Shown: one piece after another, positions 1 through 5,055 of the stretch
Position numbering within the stretch: position 1 is the stretch's first letter
Layout of the letters: each line of letters begins with the position of its first letter
Notes under the pieces: generated by a model
Seen by the model: the letters and a program-made list of their open reading frames with translations, nothing else
What the model was told of the DNA's origin: nothing
Databases searched by the model: none
Position numbers and translations under genes: made by a program
Source of the DNA: Flavobacteriaceae bacterium
GTDB lineage: Bacteria; Bacteroidota; Bacteroidia; Flavobacteriales; Flavobacteriaceae
Direction: 5' to 3'
Length of the DNA stretch: 5,132 bases
Assembly (NCBI GenBank): GCA_002401385.1
Contig: NVSY01000006.1
Coordinates: forward strand, 28,407 to 33,538

Positions 1-2
1 AC

Positions 3-566
3 TTTTTGGAAGAACTTGCAAAAACTACTTATGTTTCTTTGGAGTTTGGAGTAGAAAGTACCTTAAATAAAACCTTAAAACGGGTCAATAGATGCCATAC
101 TTTTGAAGAAACAGTAGCTGCTTACAACTTAGTGAAAAATAGAGGAATTCATCTTGGAGCACATATAATTTTAGGACTTCCAGGGGAATCTAAAGAAGAA
201 ATGATGGCACATGCTAGCAAACTTTCTGCCTTGCCCATTGACAGCCTAAAAATCCATCATTTACAAATTGTAAAACATACCATGATGGCGGTTCAATATC
301 GTAAAACACCCGAGCAATTTGACTTATTCTCCGTTGAAAATTACTTAGATTTTATCACTGAATTTATTGCTGTCCTTCGACCAGACCTAATATTGGAACG
401 CTTTATAAGTGAATCTCCTAAAGATTTGTTAGTTGCACCCAACTGGGGCGGCATTAAAAATTATGCCATACTCGATAAGATAGATAAAATACTTCTCAAA
501 AAAGACTATTCCCAGGGTATCAACTACAAAAAAGAGGAACAACTAACTTCTAAAACGTTGATTTAA
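3..566 (+). CDS. YhcC-type radical SAM protein (TIGR01212 family), 3' part
   Basis: This is the C-terminal ~187 residues of a radical SAM protein resembling E. coli YhcC. The frame is open to the window edge; the TTG near base 6 is an internal Leu codon, not a start. The family is usually about 310 aa, so roughly the first 120 residues, including the CxxxCxxC iron-sulfur loop, lie upstream and cannot be checked. Visible landmarks are SLEFGVES (a radical SAM barrel strand), the GAHIILGLPGES segment, and the family-specific C-terminal part with LKIHHLQIVKHT, an ERFISESP stretch and APNWGGIKN, followed by a basic tail. The family is expected to bind a 4Fe-4S cluster and S-adenosylmethionine in the cytoplasm; I know of no established reaction for it. 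The stop is TAA at 564-566, and 111 bases separate it from the next gene, which has its own promoter candidate. The family assignment is firm; the function is unknown. Confidence 0.9.
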   Translation, partial: FLEELAKTTYVSLEFGVESTLNKTLKRVNRCHTFEETVAAYNLVKNRGIHLGAHIILGLPGESKEEMMAHASKLSALPIDSLKIHHLQIVKHTMMAVQYRKTPEQFDLFSVENYLDFITEFIAVLRPDLILERFISESPKDLLVAPNWGGIKNYAILDKIDKILLKKDYSQGINYKKEEQLTSKTLI

Positions 567-619
567 GGCATTCGTTGATAAAGAAATCTTAAAATACAAA
601 AAACTATATATTTTCTTAG

Positions 620-627
620 TATTTTTG
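620..627 (+). promoter_or_regulatory. Candidate Bacteroidetes -7 promoter element
   Basis: TATTTTTG is a perfect match to the Bacteroidetes sigma-A-type -7 consensus TAnnTTTG. It lies about 50 bases before the likely ATG at 678, so a transcript would carry a leader of roughly 45 nt. I see no well-placed TTG -33 element: the nearest TTG, at 575-577, is too far upstream. In AT-rich DNA such an 8-mer also arises by chance, so position is the main support. It would drive the lipoprotein and beta-barrel pair. Confidence 0.45.
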
Positions 628-677
628 ACGTTTAACAAATAAACATATTGCCTCCAATGGTATTAAAATATATTTTT

Positions 678-1133
678 ATGAAAAGAATACTCATTCTTTT
701 AGCTTGTAGTTTTTTTGTGATTTCATCCTGTGAAACCGATGAAATTTGTGACCAAACCATACAACCTACACCTAGTTTAGTAGTTACATTTTATGACAAC
801 GATAACCCAGATACTCGAAAAGAAGTAACTGATTTCTCTGCTAAATTGATTGACAAAGATGACGTAATTAGTTTAAAAACTACAGATTCAATCAACATTC
901 CTCTAGATATTTTTAACTTGAATACTAGCTACCAATTTAACCAAGGAGAACTAATAGACAACATGGAATTCACCTATACAACAAAACAAATTTTCATGTC
1001 GAAATCCTGTGGTTATCGCACACAATTTAGCGATTTATCCGCTACTGTTACTAACAATTGGATCAAGAAAATAAGTGTGGAAGAAACTATTATTAACGAT
1101 CAAAAAACGGAACATGTTAAAATATATCATTAG
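678..1133 (+). CDS. DUF6452-like surface lipoprotein
   Basis: This encodes a 151-aa predicted lipoprotein. The start at 678 gives a compact signal peptide: Lys2-Arg3, a hydrophobic core at residues 4-15 and a lipobox ending in Cys18 (VISSC). An in-frame ATG at 657 and a TTG at 648 would only add a longer N-tail. Directly after the lipidated Cys comes the acidic stretch ETDE. This resembles the Bacteroidetes lipoprotein export signal that sends lipoproteins to the outer leaflet, so surface exposure is inferred. The mature part has SLVVTFYDNDNP at about residues 33-44, and Cys24 and Cys111 (SCGYR) could form a disulfide. Overall pattern and neighbour match the flavobacterial DUF6452 family from memory; no function is known. 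The gene overlaps the next by 20 bases, which suggests one transcript and coupled translation. Confidence 0.8.
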   Translation: MKRILILLACSFFVISSCETDEICDQTIQPTPSLVVTFYDNDNPDTRKEVTDFSAKLIDKDDVISLKTTDSINIPLDIFNLNTSYQFNQGELIDNMEFTYTTKQIFMSKSCGYRTQFSDLSATVTNNWIKKISVEETIINDQKTEHVKIYH

Positions 1134-1812
1134 TTTTTTACTCTTGAGTTCCATTACTATGATGGGCCAAATAAATACAGAAGTACAAGATTCTATTCCA
1201 CTCCCAAAACATCATAAATATGGTTTACGTTTAGGATTAGATCTCAGCAAACCCCTCCATTCCATTGTTGACAATCAAAATAAAGGGATTGAAATAACCG
1301 CTGATTACCGCATCAAATCAAACTTATATATTGCCGCAGAAATAGGAGCGACAGACCGTACTTCGGATGAAGATTATTTTAATTTCACCACCAAGGGTGC
1401 TTATATAAAAGCTGGATTAAATTTTAATGCCTACAAAAATTGGCTAGGTATGCAAAACGAAATTTTTATTGGATTGCGCTATGGTTTTAGTTCATTTAAC
1501 CATACTATCAATAGTATTACTCCAAATCAACATGGAGCCTATTTTACAGGAGATCCAATTACTGAACCTATCGAATATGATAGCTTAACAGCACATTGGG
1601 CAGAATTTATTTTTGGTATAAAAGCAGAGACTTTAAAAAACGTCTATCTAGGATTTAGCGTGAGCCTAAAAGGAATCCTAAGTGAAACGGAGCCAGACAA
1701 TTTCAAAAACATTTATATTCCAGGAGTGAACTCAGTAAACCTTAATAACAATGGGGTCGGATTTAATTACACCCTGTCCTACTTGATTCCATTTACAAAG
1801 AAAAACAAATAA
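1114..1812 (+). CDS. DUF6048-like predicted outer-membrane beta-barrel protein
   Basis: This encodes a 232-aa secreted protein. The ATG at 1114 gives a clean Sec signal peptide: MLKYIISFLLLSSITMMGQ, with cleavage likely near residue 18 or 19. A GTG at 1075 in the same frame would bury the signal peptide behind a basic extension and is less likely. The mature protein alternates polar and hydrophobic residues in repeated short strands, such as YGLRLGLDL, NLYIAAEIGA, AYIKAGLNF and EIFIGLRYGF. It ends in NYTLSYLIPF plus a short basic tail, as expected for a small outer-membrane barrel. The pairing behind a DUF6452-type lipoprotein is common in Flavobacteriia as I recall it, and supports the DUF6048 call. 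The ATG lies 20 bases inside the preceding gene in another frame, so translational coupling is likely. The lipoprotein and barrel may act together in the outer membrane, but this is inference and the function is unknown. Confidence 0.75.
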   Translation: MLKYIISFLLLSSITMMGQINTEVQDSIPLPKHHKYGLRLGLDLSKPLHSIVDNQNKGIEITADYRIKSNLYIAAEIGATDRTSDEDYFNFTTKGAYIKAGLNFNAYKNWLGMQNEIFIGLRYGFSSFNHTINSITPNQHGAYFTGDPITEPIEYDSLTAHWAEFIFGIKAETLKNVYLGFSVSLKGILSETEPDNFKNIYIPGVNSVNLNNNGVGFNYTLSYLIPFTKKNK

Positions 1813-1818
1813 TTTTTG

Positions 1819-1826
1819 TAAATTTA
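1819..1826 (+). promoter_or_regulatory. Weak candidate -7 element before the oxygenase
   Basis: TAAATTTA differs from TAnnTTTG only at the last base and lies 21 bases upstream of the oxygenase ATG. The leader would be short, and no TTG is found at the right distance upstream. The 35-base gap after the barrel gene is also small enough for read-through from that operon, so an own promoter is uncertain. Confidence 0.25.
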
Positions 1827-1847
1827 TAATCCACTAACTATCAAATC

Positions 1848-2795
1848 ATGCAAAATATACCAAGTGTCGATTTATCAGATTTCTTATCTGGAGATTCAAG
1901 GAGAAAGGAAAAATTCGTTTTAGAAATTGGAAAAGCCTACGAAGAAATTGGTTTTGTAGCCTTAAAAGGTCACTTTTTAAGCGATGACTTAACAGGAAAT
2001 TTATACAAAGAAGTAAAAAACTTTTTTGACCTACCAGAAGACACTAAAAGAAAGTATGAAATAGAAGGTATTGGAGGACAACGTGGTTATACATCCTTCG
2101 GAAAAGAAAGTGCCAAAGGGAAAAAAGAAGGAGATTTAAAAGAATTCTGGCATTTTGGGCAGGAAGTAGAAAACAACGAAAAATTGAAGACCGAGTATCC
2201 CGAAAACGTGAATGTTCAAGAACTAGAAAACTTTAACAACATAGGTTTAGAGACTTATAAAAATCTTGAAAAAACGGCGACATATGTATTGCGTGCATTA
2301 GCTATATATATAGGATTGGACGAATTGTATTTTGACAATTATGTAACCAATGGCAACAGTATTTTACGCCCTATCCACTACCCTCCGATTGTAGGAAAAC
2401 CAAAAGGAGCAGTACGCGCAGCTGCACATGGAGACATCAATTTAATTACTTTACTAATGGGAGCTTCAGCTTCTGGATTAGAAGTACAACATAAAAATGG
2501 TAATTGGATTCCAGTTACTGCACTTCCAGAACAACTAGTAATAAATGTGGGGGATATGTTAGAACGTTTGACCAACAATAAACTGCGCTCTACTATACAC
2601 CGTGTGGTAAATCCACCCGAAAAAGATTGGGGAAATTCTAGATATTCCATTCCTTTTTTCACACATCCTATTGGAGAAATGTCTTTAAATTGCTTGGACC
2701 AATGTATTTCTGAAGAAAATCCAAAAGCTTACGACGACATTACCGCTGGTGAATTTTTAAACGAAAGATTGAGAGAATTAGGACTTATAAAATAA
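1848..2795 (+). CDS. Isopenicillin-N-synthase-like Fe(II) oxygenase
   Basis: This encodes a complete 315-aa non-haem iron oxygenase of the isopenicillin N synthase / 2-oxoglutarate dioxygenase superfamily. The N-terminal DIOX_N-like region (about residues 3-120) begins IPSVDLSDF and includes AYEEIGFVALKGH. It also contains the FFDLPEDTKRKY and GQRGYTSFGKE segments usual for the family. The catalytic double-stranded beta-helix follows RPIHYPP (174-180). The iron triad is His194-x-Asp196 (AAHGDINLIT) and His251 (STIHRVVNP). Arg265-x-Ser267 (SRYSIPFF) is the motif that binds the 2-oxoglutarate carboxylate in related enzymes. All key residues are present, so the protein should be active. It is probably cytoplasmic, with 2-oxoglutarate as the likely co-substrate. 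The primary substrate cannot be read from the sequence. No ACV synthetase or other beta-lactam gene is nearby, so true isopenicillin N synthesis is unlikely. Confidence 0.9.
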   Translation: MQNIPSVDLSDFLSGDSRRKEKFVLEIGKAYEEIGFVALKGHFLSDDLTGNLYKEVKNFFDLPEDTKRKYEIEGIGGQRGYTSFGKESAKGKKEGDLKEFWHFGQEVENNEKLKTEYPENVNVQELENFNNIGLETYKNLEKTATYVLRALAIYIGLDELYFDNYVTNGNSILRPIHYPPIVGKPKGAVRAAAHGDINLITLLMGASASGLEVQHKNGNWIPVTALPEQLVINVGDMLERLTNNKLRSTIHRVVNPPEKDWGNSRYSIPFFTHPIGEMSLNCLDQCISEENPKAYDDITAGEFLNERLRELGLIK

Positions 2796-2885
2796 TAAAA
2801 CATCCATGTACTAAGAGCATAAACTTCATGAGAATACCTGATTTTTATGTTCCTTGTAGCACATCTAAAAAACAGAACAAACCAC

Positions 2886-3053
2886 ATGAATAAACAGATA
2901 ATTTCCCTATTTTCCTTTGGAATATTTTTAGTAATCATTGGAGCCATTGGAAAAATAATGGATTGGAATCAATCCAATTTAATAATGGCAATTGGATTAT
3001 TGTTTGAGCTATTAGCTGCCATACTATTTATATGGCAAAAAATTAAAAAATAA
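2886..3053 (+). CDS. Small two-helix membrane protein resembling the GldL N-terminus
   Basis: This encodes a 55-aa inner-membrane protein with two predicted helices, about residues 6-24 and 31-49, joined by a short loop, with a basic C-tail (QKIKK). I chose the ATG at 2886; the in-frame ATG at 2847 would add a polar 13-residue extension (MFLVAHLKNRTNH) without a clear role. The pattern GAIGKIMDWNQSN...IGLLFE resembles the transmembrane hairpin of GldL, the proton-driven motor protein of gliding motility and type IX secretion. Lys23 and Glu41 fall where GldL has its functionally important membrane Lys and Glu. The large cytoplasmic domain of GldL is absent, and no gldK, gldM or gldN is adjacent, so this is a stand-alone mini-module and not gldL itself. 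Its stop codon overlaps the next start (TAATG). The resemblance is by eye; the function is unknown. Confidence 0.7.
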   Translation: MNKQIISLFSFGIFLVIIGAIGKIMDWNQSNLIMAIGLLFELLAAILFIWQKIKK

Positions 3054-3232
3054 TGAATACCACCAGCCCATCACAATATGCCCTAATGGGAATAATGTTG
3101 CTTTTAGGCTCCGTTAAAGTAAAGGAATCTTGCCACTGGTGCGGAATTGGAATTATCGCAATTGCAGCCCTCGTATTTATAGTTGCAATTCGTAAATATT
3201 ATACACAAAAAAAATGGCGAAAAAGAAATTAA
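3053..3232 (+). CDS. Small Cys-containing membrane protein, 59 aa, hypothetical
   Basis: This is a short open frame between the GldL-like gene and the SUI1 gene. Its ATG overlaps the preceding stop (TAATG), and its own stop lies 19 bases inside the SUI1 gene. This is the tight packing of a translated operon. The product has a moderately hydrophobic N-part (ALMGIMLLLGSV, residues 10-21), then KESCHWCG with a C-x2-C pair at Cys27 and Cys30. A strong transmembrane helix follows at about residues 31-46 (GIGIIAIAALVFIVAI), then a very basic tail (RKYYTQKKWRKRN) that should face the cytoplasm. About 43% of the bases from 3061 to 3180 are G or C, clearly above what is normal for gaps in this window, which supports coding. 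I recognise no family. The Cys pair could bind a metal or form a disulfide. The main alternative is a non-translated spacer. Confidence 0.6.
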   Translation: MNTTSPSQYALMGIMLLLGSVKVKESCHWCGIGIIAIAALVFIVAIRKYYTQKKWRKRN

Positions 3233-3564
3233 ATAGTTTAGAATCTCTGGGAGGATTTGTATTTTCTACAGACAACGATTTTGATTTTAACGCAGAAGAA
3301 ACTACAGAAACTGCTCCCCCAAAAGAACAATTTTTAGAAGCTTTATTTTCTAACAAAGGCCGTGGAGGAAAAACGGTGACAGTTATCCGTGGATTTGAAG
3401 GAACCGATGCTGATTTAAAAATATTGGGCAAGAAATTAAAGACCAAATGCGGTGTAGGTGGGACAGTCAAAGACGGAGAAATTATTATTCAAGGGAAGTA
3501 TCGAGATAAAATAATGGAAATTCTTAAAAAGGATGGCTATAATGTGAAACGAATTGGCGGTTAA
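3214..3564 (+). CDS. SUI1/YciH-type translation initiation factor
   Basis: This encodes a 116-aa bacterial relative of eukaryotic initiation factor eIF1 (SUI1 domain), close in layout to E. coli YciH (108 aa). The N-terminal ~45 residues are a variable acidic linker; VFSTD at 16-20 parallels VYSTE in YciH. The SUI1 fold covers about residues 48-114. It includes GRGGKTVTVIRGFEG, LGKKLKTKCGVGG, TVKDGEIIIQGKYRDKI and the closing YNVKRIGG, all conserved positions of the family. eIF1 checks start-codon selection on the small ribosomal subunit, and YciH has been linked to initiation control under stress; the same role here is inferred. The ATG at 3214 follows an A-rich stretch and lies within the end of the 59-aa gene in another frame. 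Ribosomes finishing that small gene would therefore end 16 bases past this start, which favours coupled translation. Confidence 0.93.
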   Translation: MAKKKLNSLESLGGFVFSTDNDFDFNAEETTETAPPKEQFLEALFSNKGRGGKTVTVIRGFEGTDADLKILGKKLKTKCGVGGTVKDGEIIIQGKYRDKIMEILKKDGYNVKRIGG

Positions 3565-3609
3565 GCCTTATAGTTATTAACAAAATATTTATTTCGTAAA
3601 CATTATTTG

Positions 3610-3617
3610 TAATTTCG
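3610..3617 (+). promoter_or_regulatory. Candidate -7 element before the nucleoside phosphorylase
   Basis: TAATTTCG matches TAnnTTTG at all but one fixed position and lies 46 bases before the phosphorylase ATG. The leader would be about 40 nt. The 99-base gap after the SUI1 gene fits a separate transcription unit. No TTG is present at the expected -33 distance, so support is partial. Confidence 0.35.
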
Positions 3618-3663
3618 AAAACTCAATTTTCTTGAGGAAACTTAATAGAATAATACAATAATT

Positions 3664-4536
3664 ATGAGCAGAATAGCAGATTCAGAATTAATATTAAATC
3701 CAGATGGTAGCGTTTATCACTTAAACTTACTGCCAGAACATATCGCCACAACAGTAATATTTGTAGGAGACCAAAACAGAGTAGGTAAAATCACCAAACA
3801 TTTTGACTCCATCGAATTTGAAACACAAAAACGTGAATTTAAAACCGTTACAGGCTCCTATAAAGGTACTCGTATGACTGTAATGTCTACAGGAATTGGT
3901 CCAGACAATATAGACATTGTTATCAATGAATTAGACGCTTTAGTAAACATAGATCTAAAGACAAGAACTCTCAAAAAAGAACATACCCAACTCAAAATAG
4001 TACGAATTGGAACCTCTGGATCTTTACATACTGATATTCCCGTAGATAGTTTTGTATTGGCTAAATACGGTTTAGGTTTGGATGGAATGCTACACTCCTA
4101 CGATTGCGAATCTATATTAGAAGCAAACATGGAAGATGCCTTTATTGAACATACAAACTGGAGCAAGAGAAAGGCAAGACCTTATATTGTTGAAAATAGT
4201 AGTTCTTTAGAAGCGCAATTGGCAGACGACTTATTATTTACAGGAATTACTGCAACAGCACCTGGTTTTTACGGCCCTCAAGGACGTGTACTTAGACTGG
4301 CATTACAAGATGAATCTCTTAATAGTAAAATAGATAGTTTTGAATTTGAAGGCAAAAAAGTTACCAACTTAGAAATGGAAACTTCTGCTATATACGGCCT
4401 ATCAAAATTATTAGGGCACAAAGCATGCTCTTTAAATGCTATAATTGCGAACCGCGCAAATGGAACATTTAGCAAGGACCCATACGCTTCCGTAGAAAAA
4501 TTAATAGAATTCACCTTAGATAAGTTAAAAGATTAA
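3664..4536 (+). CDS. Uridine-phosphorylase-like nucleoside phosphorylase
   Basis: This encodes a 290-aa enzyme of the PNP/UDP phosphorylase family, which splits a nucleoside with phosphate into free base and ribose-1-phosphate in cytoplasmic salvage. Phosphate-site motifs are VGDQNRV (34-40), TGIGPDNIDIVINEL (76-90) and RIGTSGS (114-120). The ribose-binding region is EMET (237-240). Base-site residues favour pyrimidine: Phe202, Gln206 and Arg208 in FYGPQGR have the spacing of Phe162, Gln166 and Arg168 of E. coli uridine phosphorylase. Arg264 in ANRANG aligns with the Arg of VNRTQ. The purine-specific catalytic Asp found in PNPs (SDH-type motif) is not seen. The protein is longer than E. coli Udp (about 253 aa), partly through a long N-terminus and added residues around 91-110. 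Uridine or a related pyrimidine nucleoside is the best substrate guess. The gene probably forms its own unit. Confidence 0.88.
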   Translation: MSRIADSELILNPDGSVYHLNLLPEHIATTVIFVGDQNRVGKITKHFDSIEFETQKREFKTVTGSYKGTRMTVMSTGIGPDNIDIVINELDALVNIDLKTRTLKKEHTQLKIVRIGTSGSLHTDIPVDSFVLAKYGLGLDGMLHSYDCESILEANMEDAFIEHTNWSKRKARPYIVENSSSLEAQLADDLLFTGITATAPGFYGPQGRVLRLALQDESLNSKIDSFEFEGKKVTNLEMETSAIYGLSKLLGHKACSLNAIIANRANGTFSKDPYASVEKLIEFTLDKLKD

Positions 4537-4547
4537 TATATTTTTCA

Positions 4548-4555
4548 TAAATTCG
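4548..4555 (+). promoter_or_regulatory. Candidate -7 element before the small lipoprotein pair
   Basis: TAAATTCG has a single mismatch to TAnnTTTG and lies 34 bases before the first lipoprotein ATG, in a 45-base gap. The element and its flank (TAAATTCGAA) closely resemble the candidate upstream of the phosphorylase (TAATTTCGAA). No -33 TTG is visible because that position falls in the end of the phosphorylase gene. Read-through from the phosphorylase is the alternative. Confidence 0.35.
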
Positions 4556-4581
4556 AAGTTGAAACATCTAAATATTATAAA

Positions 4582-4737
4582 ATGAAAAAAATTGGAACGA
4601 TTGCAATAGTTATTGCATTTTTAGCGTTAACATCATGTGGGACGTATAATGCTGCAGGATGTGGGTTAACCAGCGATGCAACAACTAGCCCTCAAACAAT
4701 CGAACTACAAGAAGTTGTAAGCTCAGAAACGGTATAA
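4582..4737 (+). CDS. Small lipoprotein with CGLTS signature, copy 1
   Basis: This encodes a 51-aa predicted lipoprotein. The signal peptide has Lys2-Lys3, a hydrophobic core at about residues 4-16 and the lipobox LTSC, with lipidated Cys19. The mature peptide is only 33 residues: CGTYNAAGCGLTSDATTSPQ, then a short tail with TIELQEVV. It contains a second Cys (Cys27) in GCGLTSD. The next gene, 10 bases downstream, encodes a peptide with the same plan and the same CGLTS(D/E) block, so the two appear to be diverged tandem duplicates. The residues after the lipidated Cys are not acidic (GTYN), so an export signal for surface display is not evident; a periplasm-facing position is more likely. I recognise no family and assign no function. 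A real gene is supported by the well-formed lipoprotein signal and the paralogue. Confidence 0.75.
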   Translation: MKKIGTIAIVIAFLALTSCGTYNAAGCGLTSDATTSPQTIELQEVVSSETV

Positions 4738-4747
4738 AACGAACACC

Positions 4748-4915
4748 ATGATACAAAAACTCTTAAAATCGGCGCTATTTATAAGTATAATTTTACTATT
4801 TGTTGGTTGTGGAGCAAAAAACTGTGGTTGTGGATTAACTAGTGAAGTCGATACAAGTAAAAAAAATGAAAAACCGACTTCAATTCAACTTGAAAAAACA
4901 GAAAACGCAAGATAG
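4748..4915 (+). CDS. Small lipoprotein with CGLTS signature, copy 2
   Basis: This encodes a 55-aa predicted lipoprotein. The N-terminus is MIQKLLKSAL, with a hydrophobic core to about residue 19 and the lipobox FVGC, with lipidated Cys21. The mature part begins CGAKNCGCGLTSEVDTSKKN, giving three Cys in eight residues (21, 26, 28). It ends in a Lys/Glu-rich tail with SIQLEK, which parallels IELQE in copy 1. The shared block is GCGLTS followed by an acidic residue. The start lies 10 bases after the stop of copy 1, so the two are very likely co-transcribed. The last codons and the TAG stop fall inside the 5' arm of a strong terminator hairpin, so the gene marks the end of the transcript. The function is unknown. 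The Cys pair next to the anchor could bind metal or form disulfides, but nothing in the neighbourhood decides this. Confidence 0.75.
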   Translation: MIQKLLKSALFISIILLFVGCGAKNCGCGLTSEVDTSKKNEKPTSIQLEKTENAR

Positions 4916-4937
4916 TTTCATACTATTTTGCGTTTTT
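4902..4937 (+). terminator. Rho-independent terminator overlapping the last lipoprotein stop
   Basis: A 15-bp stem pairs 4902-4916 with 4922-4936 around the 5-base loop TTCAT, with one G-T wobble and otherwise perfect pairing. The 3' arm ends in TTTTT, the required U-tract. The 5' arm is preceded by an A-rich run, so the element could also stop transcription arriving from the other strand. The TAG at 4913-4915 lies within the stem, so the final codons double as terminator sequence. Confidence 0.85.
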
Positions 4938-4985
4938 ATAGTAGTACTCATTTTTTTTAATGCGCCATAACTTTTATCTTATTCT

Positions 4986-4997
4986 AAAGCATGCTTT
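4986..4997. repeat. Perfect 12-bp palindrome in the 3' intergenic region
   Basis: AAAGCATGCTTT is a perfect dyad. With one extra T on the right, the symmetry extends outward to CTAAA...TTTTAG. It could be a binding site for a dimeric regulator of a gene beyond the window, or a chance event in AT-rich DNA. No -7 element is recognised next to it. Confidence 0.3.
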
Positions 4998-5038
4998 TAG
5001 TTGTAAAGAGTCCCTAAATTATTACTTTCCATCGTAGC

Positions 5039-5055
5039 CCTTTAAAAATTAAAGG
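5039..5055. repeat. Short inverted repeat next to an A-run
   Basis: CCTTTAA and TTAAAGG form a perfect 7-bp inverted repeat around AAA, followed at 5058-5067 by a ten-base A-run. On neither strand is the hairpin followed by the T-run needed for a terminator, so its role is open. The A-run could act as an upstream curved element for a gene to the right. Confidence 0.3.

Noticed and set aside
1791..1823. AT-only hairpin around the stop of the beta-barrel gene (ATTTACAAA with TTTGTAAAT)
   Set aside because: The stem has a single G-C pair, an 11-base loop and no proper T-run after it, so a terminator is not supported; such repeats arise easily in this base composition.
2378..2662. Minus-strand open frame opposite the oxygenase gene
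   Set aside because: It lies fully within a strongly supported gene, has no recognisable domain and has the composition expected of an antisense shadow.
1848..2795. A beta-lactam biosynthesis locus suggested by the IPNS-like protein
   Set aside because: No ACV synthetase, acyltransferase or related gene is present; most IPNS-like proteins in bacteria belong to other oxygenase groups.
2847..2885. N-terminal extension of the GldL-like protein from the upstream ATG
   Set aside because: The extra 13 residues are not part of the helix pattern, and the ATG at 2886 gives a normal short N-terminus before the first helix.
2729..2947. Minus-strand frame across the oxygenase 3' end and the following gap
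   Set aside because: It overlaps two + strand genes, and its product shows no signal, domain or conserved pattern.
3177..3470. Minus-strand frame opposite the SUI1 gene
   Set aside because: It mirrors the SUI1 coding region, where the + strand product matches YciH along its length.
4278..4514. Minus-strand frame opposite the phosphorylase 3' end
   Set aside because: It lies inside the conserved C-terminal part of the phosphorylase and has no features of its own.
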